A stretch of DNA of 64,000 bases, from NCBI GenBank assembly GCA_963681505.1, contig OY811983.1, positions 6,569,001 to 6,633,000 of the forward strand. Reading direction: 5' to 3'. The stretch is from Eunapius fragilis. Lineage: Eukaryota > Porifera > Demospongiae > Spongillida > Spongillidae. A model generated the notes under the pieces. It was not told the DNA's origin. It made no database searches and worked only from the letters and a program-made list of their open reading frames with translations. Every line of letters starts with the position of its first letter. Within the stretch, counting starts at the first letter, position 1. Positions 1-9,795 of the stretch are shown here, one piece after another. A program made the position numbers and the translations under genes.

Positions 1-233
1 TAGCCTTCAATGTGACATTGACCTTTGCACTCTACATTTGGCCCCCCCCCCCCCTGGTCATTTCCATGGCTTTGGGTCCTAGCCTCTCTTTAGACATGTT
101 CAGCTCCACCCATACCTCATCACTGGTGTTAGTCTGGCCTTTGAGAGCAGCAAAGAGAGGTAGGGGGTAGTAGAAGGGGATCCTAGCTTGGGCTTGGGGG
201 GGGGGGAATTTACTTTCCCTCCCACATTCTCAG

Positions 234-2042
234 ATGGTGCTCCCTAGAGCCACACGACATTGCTACCCTCAGCTTGTCTATCACCCTGGACCCTTCCCTT
301 GCCCTGAAAAATACAGGAGGGGTGGAGGGGGAGGAGGTGGAGAGGGAGGAGGTGGAGAGGGAGGCACTGTTGCCTGATGCACTGAGAAAACCTACTTCTT
401 ACTCTGACGAGGGCCCAGGCCTCTCACATTGTGTACCTGAGCCAGGCAGTAGTTCTCGGGCCAGGAACACTGCTGTAGTGACCCCTACGGTGAATACTCA
501 GCCTGTACTTGCTTCAGATAGTCCATTGTGTGACTCCACCAAGGCAGCTAGCTCTGTCTCTGGTATTCTTACTAGCAGCCAACTGCAGGAGGTGTGTCGC
601 AGGCTGCACCATGGCTACGACAACACCTTGGGGCTATCCACCCGCTCCGGCAGCTCCTCTGTTACCATGACAACTCCAGCATCCCCACCCTCTGAGGCTG
701 CAAACAGTGATGACCATGCGGGGGTAGCCCAGGCCCGAGCCTATTCACCAACGGCCTCAGTGTGTGATGCTGAGTCGTTGATGAGCAGACAAGTCCCACC
801 CACTGGAAGCCACGCCCCTGTTTGCCATACCTCTGTTGGCCACACCCCCGGGAGCCAAGCCTCTGCTTGCCATACCCCTGGAAACCAAGCCTCTGCTGGC
901 CACACCCCTGGAAGTCAAGGAACTCTTGGCCACACCCCTGTTGAGCAGGGTAGCAGTGTTGCCTCATTGGAGAGAAGAACTACGTATGCTGTTCTCACAG
1001 ATGGGCCTGGGCACTCGATGGAACCGTCGCGCCTTGCCGTACCACTCCATGGCCTTCATGGCTCCCTCAGAGCGAACATTGAGAAGCTGTTCAGTGGTCT
1101 GCTGTCTGGACCCAAAGCTGCTCCTAGCCCAACTGTGACTGCTGCTGAGGTGGGCAAAGATTGCTTAGGGTGTGACCTGTATGGCGTTATCAGTGAGGGT
1201 CTGGATGACCACCAAAGTCATGATGGTCAGAGTGACCAATGTCGTGGCAGTCAGGGTGACCAATGTCGTGACGATCAGGATGACATAACTCGTGATGACC
1301 TGGGTGACCGGAGTTGCAATGTTCACGACGATGACTTGGGTACGTGCCAGGATGCTCCAAGCGCACGCCACAATGCACAAATTGGACACACTGAACCTTT
1401 CAGTGCTGACCAGGAGGAGTGTCGCCACGTTGAGGCCGATGGTGAGGATACCCAGTCGTCAGGAGGAGTGCAGTCTGTTGAGGGAAGGCTGGGCGTGGTT
1501 CAAGGGGAGGGGCCATCCTCAAAGAGGGACCTTCAGTTGAGTTTTCAGGACAAAGCCGCTGAACGTACTGAGGTGGAGGGCCTGCCCGGGTCAGGCACCA
1601 CTGCAGCCCACTTGCCACCACCAGGAGAGAGTCATGTGACAGTCACTAGGTCTTCAGACTGTCGTCTGCATTATCGACATGTTTTAATAGGGAACTCGCG
1701 AGGGTGCCCAGACCCATCACCCCTTGAACTCCTCAACCGGCTCCTGGCAAGAGGAGAGATGGTGCACAGAGGGACGATGAACAGCATTCCCCTCACTGAA
1801 ATTGAGGGAATGAACTGGACGCATTTTGGGGGGTGTCCGCATCTCGAGGAGGTGGGCATTATGCAGAGTCAAGTGGTACTGCTCCACAGTCAGCTGCTGT
1901 TTGAGCGGTACCAGTGCCTTCAGCACGCCCGAAGAAGCAGACATCTTCTCTGCAAGGCCAGGGTCATGGACAAAGCCCAAGAGGAGGTGGCCTCACTTGT
2001 AAGAGTTCCTTTTATGAGTCGCTGGTTTATTTCATATGTGTA

Positions 2043-2104
<62 letters not shown>

Positions 2105-3501
2105 TGTGTGTGTGCGCGTGCACACTTTGGTGCATATATGTGTATTTGGTAGAAAGAGCAGGTTTCATGTCAGAAAGAGCTGATTCAGTCAATGCAGGCT
2201 GACTCCATAACAAGGGTGAAGCAGCTGGATGCACAGTGTAAGAAACTGGAGGACACCAACAGGTGAGAGGGAGGAGGACCCAGAGGCCAGGCCAATTAGG
2301 TTCATCCCCTCCTGCAGGCATTTGGCTTCTGTTAATGCAAGCTTGACATCTAAGAACACTAATCTTAACAGTGAGGTGCAGCGTGTGGAGAAGATGGCTG
2401 CTGAACTGTCCCAGGTACAGTTGGGGAAGGGGGCACCATCCATGCTGTGGGATATTTGAGTTCACTGTGGGTTGCATCCCAGGCCTGGGACCAAGTCCTA
2501 GGCCTGGGACCAAGTCCTAGGCCTGGGACCAAGTCCCAGGCCTGGGACCATGTCTTTGGCCTGGGACCATGTCCCTGGCCTGGGACCATGACCTGGGCCT
2601 GGGACCAAGTCCTAGGCCTGGGACCATGTCCTAGACCTGGGACCAAGTATTGCGGGCAGCTACAACAATAGCCTACTTATAGACACACTTCCTGTCACGC
2701 CCACCTTAGTGTATTATTCACTTGCCATGACCTGCCCTTGCTGACCCCACCCCCCACCCCCCCCCCCTTTTTTTGCAGGAGTTGATGAAGGCCAGCTCCC
2801 AGGTATGTACCATGAAGACACGGCTGCACTCCTTGGAGGCACAGGGACACTCCACCAGACACCTCCAGGGCGAGGTGGAGCATCTCTCCCAAGACCTCCT
2901 GATGTTAGGGGAGGTTCACAGTCAGCTGTGCAACTCTGTTACGCTGAGAAGGAAGGACACACACGCCCAACAATGGGACCTTGAGAAGAGTGTGCTTCTC
3001 AGGGAGAAAGAGAGTAAGAAAAGAGCTGGTCGGTTTGGGCAGGGTCCTTAGGCATAGTTATGCCATATATGGTGTGTGCGTGTTACTGTTAGTAGGTGGT
3101 TCAGTTTTTTTTTTTTTTTTTTTCTCTCCAGGTGCCCAGACCTCTATGTTGGCTCTCATGGGAGAGTTGAGGGGTATGCAGATGCATGTACAGGAGCTGC
3201 AGCTAAAGCTAGATGAGAAAGATAGACGGATCGGCACCCTGTTGAGAGAAGCTCAGGTCATGCAGGCACAGTGTCACGAGAAAATAAAGGTATTGGTGGT
3301 TACACCATGCAGGAGAATTCATTTATCACACACACACACACACCTTTTTTTTTTAAATTTCAGGCGACAGAAAGCAAATACCAGACTCTTGTAGTTACGA
3401 GTCAACAGCTATATGCGCACATCATGGAACTAAAAGGAAGGCCTCTGCCGAGGAAAAAACCTAGCCATAAACGCTGCAAAAGCCAACCGACAGTCAGTTA
3501 A
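234..3501 (+). CDS. TSC1: Hamartin (TSC1), 3' part of gene
   Basis: C-terminal 833 residues of hamartin, the scaffold of the TSC1-TSC2 complex that restrains Rheb/mTORC1 at lysosomes. Exons read as 234-1998, 2153-2262, 2318-2414, 2779-3013, 3132-3289 and 3364-3501, with consistent phases. The first exon holds a long low-complexity linker with short repeats (HTPG-type near 830-930; DDQ/GDQ-type near 1200-1330). It ends in a block very like vertebrate hamartin: a PLELLNRLLARG segment, the NWTHFGG motif (hamartin DWTHFGG), then VVLLHSQLLFERYQCLQHA opening the coiled coil. Later exons carry the LMLGEVHSQL and ESKYQTL...LYAHIMELKGR blocks, which also match hamartin. The N-terminal core lies before the window. 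The stop is only 81 bp from the next start codon. Assignment is firm; exon edges are by eye. Confidence 0.88.
2041..2120. repeat. (TG)n microsatellite in TSC1 intron
   Basis: Nearly pure TG run directly after the donor of the first complete TSC1 intron. It causes open frames on both strands that are not genes. Confidence 0.95.
2476..2648. repeat. Minisatellite, ~18-bp unit, TSC1 intron
   Basis: About ten head-to-tail copies of a unit like GGCCTGGGACCAAGTCCTA, with CATGTC-type variants. It lies inside the intron between 2414 and 2779. Confidence 0.9.
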
Positions 3502-3538
3502 TTTCATTCATCCGTTAATGCCATAATGGTGACATGTT

Positions 3539-3550
3539 TGCGCATGCGCA
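3539..3550. promoter_or_regulatory. NRF1-type palindrome TGCGCATGCGCA
   Basis: Perfect 12-bp palindrome 32 bp upstream of the CIMIP2 start codon, in the 81-bp gap after TSC1. It matches the established NRF1 site. Function is inferred from position and from recurrence at other starts in this window. Confidence 0.6.
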
Positions 3551-3582
3551 TGTTGCTTTGGAAACGCTTATTGCTGGAAGCG

Positions 3583-4577
3583 ATGGCGAAGAAATCGATC
3601 TTGATGACACCGGACCCGTACCACACTCCAGGGTAGGCCTGTCGCAGGGGGGATGTATAAGCCAAGTAGTACGGTCTGGAACTATTCTCGTAGGTACTGC
3701 GGATACGTACCACAGTACAAATATCAGATCGGACAGACATATGGAGGCCATACACATGCATTGCTTACGGATCCTTCCGTTGCATCCTCGGGTCACCCTG
3801 TGCTAGGTGAAACATACCCTCCTGCTCATCAGGTGGAGCGGAAGGAGGCGACCACATTGTCTCGTACCACGAGCTGGGGCGATCAGAAGTACAGTTCTGT
3901 TATGATGCCCGGCTACAGCGGTAGGACGTGTCAACTATGTGCATTATTGGACATGATTTTAATATTGCTGTGTTGCGCAGGGTATATTCCAAAAGGTCAG
4001 CATTACTTTGGAGTGCGCTACGCTGAAACGAGTCACCAAGCCATCTGTTCCTTTGAACTCGAACAGCAACGTATCGAAGCCAGTCGAAAGGAGCTTGCCT
4101 CACTCCAAGGCGATCCTTCAGCCAATCCCGCTCTTTCTCTGAAACCAATCGCATCCAAAGCCAAACCATATCTCCACACATATATTCCCCCGCTCCATCT
4201 CCAAACCGACAAAGCATTCATGTCTGGTTACACAGGTTTCGTACCCAAATCCAGGCGGTACATTGGCGAAGGATATCCGTTAATAACCATGCAGGCACTG
4301 AAAGAACATGCGAGCGAGAAGAGAAGGCTAATCTCGTCACAGAACGAGCCCGTCACGCTAACACGACAACTCGAGCAAACCAAACAGCCTGCAGCTCTGC
4401 ACCGCACGCATCAGGTTGGCCTTATGCCACACTACACGGGTCATGTTCAAGGTGAGCGGTGTGCGCAACGTATTCATATCCTCACCGACTGTACCGCTGC
4501 ACACAGGTGAAAAATTCAAATACGGGAATACGTTTGGGCAGAGTACGAAGAAAGCTGTGCCCGAAATATCTTGTTAA
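3583..4577 (+). CDS. CIMIP2/FAM166-family ciliary microtubule inner protein
   Basis: 272-aa protein from four exons (3583-3632, 3694-3920, 3981-4451, 4507-4577). It has four copies of the family signature, a tyrosine-glycine box followed by a G.TYG/G..Y box: GYCGYVPQYKYQIGQTYGG, MPGYSGYIPK...FGVRYAE, SGYTGFVPKSRRYIGEGY and MPHYTGHVQGEKFKYGNTFG. Known members of this family (CIMIP2A-C, formerly FAM166) line the lumen of axonemal doublet microtubules, so a motile-cilium role is inferred. The start ATG opens MAKKSILMTPDPYHTPG, a typical short lead. Splice phases agree through all introns (53-61 nt). Which vertebrate paralogue it matches cannot be told by eye. Confidence 0.85.
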
Positions 4578-4700
4578 AATGAACCAGTGTGTTTTGTTAA
4601 AATGAACCAGTGACTGTGTATTTGCAAACGCGCCTAAAAATATAATGGAAGACAAAGTGAAAATAGACCACGTGATCCTTAACTATAGTTATAATTATTA

Positions 4701-6392
4701 ATGTATCATAACGTCGCGTCGAAGAGATCCCTGTGCATAACTTGCTCCTTGGCTGTTTACGTATTAGCGCTAATTTTTGCCTGGAGCCGTGCCAGTAAAT
4801 ACGCAACTGGCGCGGGGGAGGCCCGTCCTGGACCTGACACGGGCATCCACATAAAAAACCTTCGGAAGAAGGCGGTGGTAAACGCCTTCAGGCACGCGTG
4901 GGCGGGCTATAAGAAATACGCGTGGGGAACGGACGAGCTGAAGCCAGTCAGTCGCACCAGCAGCGAATGGCTTGGTCTGGGGACCACGCTAGTAGACTCG
5001 CTGGACACTATGTATTTGATGGGGCTAAAGGATGAGTTTGCAGAGGCCAAACAGTGGGTGGCTGAGAAACTTCAACTGAACCAGTCACGATTTGTTAACC
5101 TGTTTGACGTCACAATACGCATCCTTGGAGGATTGCTCAGTACGTATCATCTTACAGGAGACCGCCTCTTCCTTGAAAAGGCGGTAAATACATGCCTATC
5201 GTCAGCTTCGTGGCATTTCATCTAAAACATTATCCTTTCCTATAGACAGACCTTGGAAATCGTATACTCCCGTGTTTCTCCGCCCCCTCCTCGGTCCCGT
5301 TCCCCGAAGTGAATCTAGCAACAGGCCAAGTGGCCGCCCCCACATCAGGCTGTACCTTTATCTCAGAGGTGGGCAGTTTGCAGCTGGAGTTTAGGGACCT
5401 GTCCTTGTCAACAGGGGACCCAAAGTACTGGCAGGCGGTGGAGGCAGCCATGCAGGCGTTGCAGTCCCACCTACAGGATGGGCTGGCCCCCAAGCTGGTG
5501 ACCCAGGCAACAGGTAACTTCGTCTTCAGTACATACAGCATTGGAGCTGGTGTGGACAGTTACTATGAATACCTTCTAAAGCAGTACTTGCAAACTGGGA
5601 AGAAAGAGAAAAAGTAAGCCCCTCCCCCTTCCTCCTAATTATTGAACTAATTATGACTATGATGTAATCAGGTTCCTAAAATGGTACATGGTTGCTATGG
5701 AGCAGGTTGCTATGGAGCTTGTTGGCCACTCTGTACCATCAAACATGGCATTTCTTGGTGTGAAAAATGGCACCACCTTCATTCCTTATATGGAACATGT
5801 TACATGCTTCTTGCCAGCCGTGTTGGCCCTGGGGTATATGCATGGTGGCCTCAGGACGCACCTCTCCTTGGCCCAAGACCTGGTGAGCACCTGTTACCAA
5901 CTGTATAGGCACACCGCCTCTGGGCTGGCCCCTGAGGCTGTGTACTTCAACCACAGGAGCAGAAATGGAGCAGACTTTGAGATCAAGGTGTGTGAGTTTG
6001 TAACACACCCAGGTGCGACCATATGTATTTATCCAATACATTAACAGGATGTGGGCGTGGACATGCAGAATTTTCTTCGGCCTGAGGCTGTTGAATCAAT
6101 GTTTGTGCTGTATCAAGTGACTGGAGACAGCCGCTACCAGGAGTGGGCTTGGGACATCTTCCAGGCATTTGAAAAGGCTGCCTTCATACCCAGCGGAGGG
6201 TACTCCTCAGTGCTGGATGTGCGTGTGCACGGTCATCCCACGCACAAGGATAGGATGGAGAGCTTCTATCTCTCTGAGACACTTAAGTACCTGTTTCTCC
6301 TCTTTTCTGACAACACACCGCTCCCACTGGATAAGTGGGTGTTCAACACTCAGGCACACCCGCTCCCCATCACACCACTCGTGATGCAATAG
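4701..6392 (+). CDS. MAN1B1: ER mannosyl-oligosaccharide alpha-1,2-mannosidase (GH47)
   Basis: 503-aa glycosyl hydrolase family 47 enzyme. The family trims Man9GlcNAc2 on glycoproteins in the ER/Golgi and helps time ER-associated degradation. Exons: 4701-5183, 5246-5613, 5672-5987, 6048-6392. A type II membrane anchor lies at residues ~12-30 (cytosolic start [10 protein letters not shown]). The catalytic barrel follows from [16 protein letters not shown]. Visible conserved sites are [31 protein letters not shown] and [18 protein letters not shown]. The C-terminal motif reads FNTQAHPLP where GH47 enzymes normally have NTEAHP, so an acidic residue next to the calcium-binding threonine is replaced. 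It is shorter than human MAN1B1 mainly in the stem. AATAAA lies at 6418-6423, and the stop is 77 bp from that of the convergent TRMT10. Confidence 0.9.
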
Positions 6393-6417
6393 TGCTTAGG
6401 ATCAAGTATTGCTCACA

Positions 6418-6423
6418 AATAAA
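6418..6423 (+). terminator. Poly(A) signal AATAAA of MAN1B1
   Basis: Canonical hexamer 26 bp after the MAN1B1 stop. It lies before the convergent TRMT10 stop at 6470-6472, so the two transcripts' 3' ends should overlap or abut. Confidence 0.6.
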
Positions 6424-6469
6424 AATAGCAGGTGTAACAGAACCTTTGTCATGGGTGTGTGAGGACGAC

Positions 6470-7437
6470 TCAACTGGTTGCCTGTCTGAGTGTATGTACT
6501 AAGTCCAGTTTTACTGAGTAGCCCTTTCTCTTGGGAAAATGTTCATGGAGCACCTGAGGCCAGCTGTTACCATCACTTAGTGATATCAGCATCTTTACCA
6601 CTGTGTGTGTGTGTGTGTGTGTGTGTGTGCATGAGGGAGAAAGATAGTGAGACAGGTGGAGAGAATAAATGACCCACCTAAGTTGATTGGTAGGTTGAGG
6701 TGGTGGGCGTCATTTGCAGATATCTTCATGTGTTCCTTCACTGGAAGCCGTGCAGTGTACAGGCCTGACTGTGTAGCCCTGAACTGGGTGAGGCGCTGTA
6801 TGTGCATGTCCATGACACAATCGATGAAGATGTCAGTCAACTGCTGCTACCTTCATGATAGCAAGGTCCACAAGACCGCCAATAACATAAACTCTCTTGT
6901 CATCCAAGGAGTCTAGTACTGTGTGTGTGTAAGTGGGTGTGACCCAATCAGGTATAGAATGTTACCCCACGTGGCCGCACCGTTTTCAGAATCAGGAGAC
7001 AGGTAGACAATGTCATGCGGAGGATGTACCTCGTGATGGAGCTGCTCATGTATACGCATCTAGGACGCGAGAAAGCAACATCTGTTTGGGTTTCGTATGA
7101 ACAAAAAGGCCCGCGCACTAACCGCCGGATCGCTAAAGCCTCGCCACGTGTCGCTCAGCGCTCTGTGCAGCCTCGTGCTTTGGAGCAGCCCGGTGAGGTG
7201 CAGGAAAAGAGGAGTCGGCGAACGCAAGTTTGCAGCAAAAGCGTACTGCGTCTGTTGCGCTGCCATGGCTATCTCCTGGAAATACCGGCTCAACTCAGTA
7301 AACGAGATATGCTAATAAAGCCAAACCTTGTCCGACATGTACTCTTGAAGGCTGCAATCGATAGCCACTTTGGGACCACTTCTATAGCTCGCTGCTATAA
7401 TGGCTGACAAAGCCTTCCCACTCGGCAATCTCTTCAT
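6470..7437 (-). CDS. TRMT10: TRMT10-family tRNA (guanine-9) methyltransferase
   Basis: 225-aa SPOUT methyltransferase of the Trm10 family, which methylates N1 of purine 9 in tRNA. Exons on the minus strand, 5' to 3': 7437-7327, 7293-7123, 7059-6981, 6918-6851, 6795-6678, 6600-6470; all phases fit. Motifs in order: KVAIDCSLQEYMSDK (family VAVDCSFDDLM), QQTQYAFAANLRSPTPLFLH, DIVYLSPDSEN, KRVYVIGGLVD (SAM-knot signature), SGLYTARLPVKEHM and a C-terminal HFPKRKGYS (family LPQRKG). The first intron appears to be only 33 nt (7294-7326). The protein is almost only the SPOUT core, without the long lysine-rich N-terminus of vertebrate TRMT10A. The start MKRLPSGKALSA is the first in-frame ATG. Confidence 0.85.
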
Positions 7438-7653
7438 TGATCGTCACAATAAGTAATTGGTCCCGTGCACATACATGTAAACACCGGGTACGAGGTAAAG
7501 CATAAAGGCATATTGTCAATGCAGGTGTATACCTTATACACCACGCCCTTAACCCCCGCAACGAAACGGATGATGGTCATTACAGTTGTTATACACGTAA
7601 CGAGACATAACTACAACTCACATATAGAATATAACGAAACAGAAATCACACAG

Positions 7654-8076
7654 CTACTTGAACGGAAGTGTTTGGATATAATTGTCCAGCTGCGTGGTGA
7701 ATAGTTCGCTGTTGATCCACGCCCCCGGTTTACAGAGTGGGTTGCGAACAACATACTCGACGTAAATTTTGCTGTAAATATTGCTCAGCACTTCTCGAAC
7801 ACCCACCGAGTCTTTATCAGTGTTCAGAACGAACTTTAGACCGGTAGGTGTTTCGAAGAAGTGCAAGGAATAAGTCGAGGTGGAGTATCGGGTAAAGCTA
7901 TCTTTAGCACTGGTAGTAGAAAGCCGTGATAGAAGTGACTTCAGGGAGTATATCATCCCATACATTAGCTTAAACTCTTCGTCCTTGGATATGCCGGCCT
8001 GTTTCTGCCTAACCCATTCCTTGTAGTAGAGGCATTGACAGCTTCGATCGAAAACATACAGATTGTAAATTGTCAT
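7654..8076 (-). CDS. TRAPPC1: TRAPP complex subunit 1 (Bet5)
   Basis: Intronless 140-aa longin-like subunit of the TRAPP tethering complexes, which act as Rab1 exchange factor in ER-Golgi transport. The start MTIYNLYVFDR and the blocks EFKLMYGMIYSLKSLLS, FFETPTGLKFVLNTD and YVVRNPLCKPG align directly with animal TRAPPC1. Length is right (human 145). It is divergent from RPL5: start codons are 143 bp apart around a perfect NRF1-type palindrome. Confidence 0.95.
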   Translation of the reverse strand: MTIYNLYVFDRSCQCLYYKEWVRQKQAGISKDEEFKLMYGMIYSLKSLLSRLSTTSAKDSFTRYSTSTYSLHFFETPTGLKFVLNTDKDSVGVREVLSNIYSKIYVEYVVRNPLCKPGAWINSELFTTQLDNYIQTLPFK

Positions 8077-8122
8077 TTCTTAAATCCAATAAGCGCACAC
8101 TTGTTACTTCAGTTGTTTGCCA

Positions 8123-8134
8123 TGCGCATGCGCA
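8123..8134. promoter_or_regulatory. NRF1-type palindrome between TRAPPC1 and RPL5
   Basis: Perfect TGCGCATGCGCA in the 143-bp gap between the two divergent start codons. A shared bidirectional promoter is the natural reading; this is inference from sequence and position. Confidence 0.65.
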
Positions 8135-8219
8135 ATATCTTCCTCTTTGACAAGACTCTCGTGGCGGACGTGGAGGAGGAAAGTAATCCACTCCATTTGC
8201 AGCGATCGAAGGTGTCAGA

Positions 8220-9595
8220 ATGGTAAAGTACAACTTCGTCAACCACTTTTGCCCATCTATGCATGACAACATTCGATTTCTCTTCTCGATTACCCAAAAC
8301 TATTGCAGCCGTTTGTGAAACTAGTTAAGAACAGGTCCTACTTTAGTAGGTACCAAGTCAAGTTCAGAAGGCGTAGAGGTATTTTGGTTCACGTAGCTAC
8401 TGACCGGATGCTAAACTTGTGTATCCGTAGAGGGCAAGACCGATTACTACGCGAGGAGACGTCTTATCACTCAGGACAAGAACAAGTACAATAGTCCGAA
8501 GTACAGACTGGTGGTGCGCTTCACTAACAGAGAGGTTATTTGCCAGGTACGTCCGATAGTCGCGTTTGACGTAAACGCGCTTACTGAGTTGAGCCCCACG
8601 CTCTTCTCCAAGATCATCTATGCCAAGATCGATGGAGACTACGTACTTGGTCAAGCCAGGTCAACCGAGCTCGCTAACTATGGTTTGGCGGCTGGGTACA
8701 AAAACTACCCTGCTTCGTATGCTACCGGGCTGTTGTTGGCTAGACGAGTAAGTAATCCTACGTCCACATTATAAGTGATGATTGTGTTGTTGCTTAGGTA
8801 CTAAAAAACCTAGGACTTGCCGACACGTACAAGGGTCAAGTGAACGTGACTGGTGAGGACTACAACGTGGAAGCGGTAGACGATGATCGCAGGCCATTCA
8901 GGGCTTACCTGGACGTGGGGCTCACTAAAACAACTACCGGTAACAGAGTGTTTGCGGCAATGAAGGGAGTTGTTGACGGCGGGATCGAGGTTCCTCACGG
9001 GTAAGATTTATAGAACCGCGCATAGCTGATATTACGCTGTGGTCACGTGTTTCAGCGTGCAACGATTTGTGGGATATGACAAGGAGAAAGAGGAGCTCGA
9101 CGCCAAGAAACTCAGGAGCGCGCTATTTGGAGGGCCCATAGCTGGGTATATGCGCCATCTGGTAAAGGAGGACGAAGACAGGTACAAGCTGCAGTTTGCA
9201 GAGTACGTTAAGGCTGGCATTGTTGCAGACAAAGTAAGTGGGAGGTCAGTATTGGTGGTTTTGAGTTAATGTACCTGAACAACATAGCTGGAAGGTTTGT
9301 ACAAAGGCGTGCATAAAAAGATCAGGGAAGATCCGTCGTTCAAAAAGAAGACGCCCAAGAAACGTGACGATCAACCACAAAAGAGGTGCGTAGATCCACA
9401 AGCTGTATGTTTAGACCGTATATCTTCGCACGTCGTCCGCTTCCGCAAATGGGTGTGCATCCTATTTCTTCCATATCATTATATGATCTTTTACATAGGT
9501 GGAATGCAGCTAAGATGTCTTTGCAGCAGCGTAAGGATCGTGTTCGCCAAAAGAAGGAGTCGTTCCTCAAACAGCAGCAGGAAGGGGACAATTGA
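8220..9595 (+). CDS. RPL5: 60S ribosomal protein L5 (uL18)
   Basis: 299-aa large-subunit protein that binds 5S rRNA with RPL11. Eight exons: 8220-8222, 8309-8378, 8431-8546, 8613-8747, 8798-9000, 9056-9233, 9288-9385, 9499-9595. Exon 1 carries only the ATG of the coding sequence, a layout common in ribosomal protein genes. Conserved blocks: [69 protein letters not shown] and the C-terminal [21 protein letters not shown] pyrimidine-rich stretch (about 8139-8149) upstream could be a 5'-TOP start. Introns are 50-113 nt; no snoRNA C/D boxes are evident in them. AATAAA lies at 9729-9734. Confidence 0.96.
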
Positions 9596-9728
9596 AAGAT
9601 GTTTGTGTTGCAACTTAATTGATGACTACTTGCGTGGTAAAATCGCAGCGTTACAATAAGGTCTTCGCGAATCGAGGGGAAGCAGAACGTGGCATTGCTT
9701 CTCTTCCCAAATCCTACTTGTCAAAGAT

Positions 9729-9734
9729 AATAAA
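9729..9734 (+). terminator. Poly(A) signal AATAAA of RPL5
   Basis: Canonical hexamer 134 bp after the RPL5 stop and 61 bp before the convergent XPR1 stop codon. Confidence 0.6.
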
Positions 9735-9795
9735 AAAAGGGCATAATTGATTAATAATATCCAGCAAAAACGTTGAACATAGAATACAAGTGTAA

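Noticed and set aside
8546..8613. Intronic snoRNA in RPL5, as in vertebrates
   Set aside because: The introns are 50-113 nt and show no convincing C/D or H/ACA boxes.
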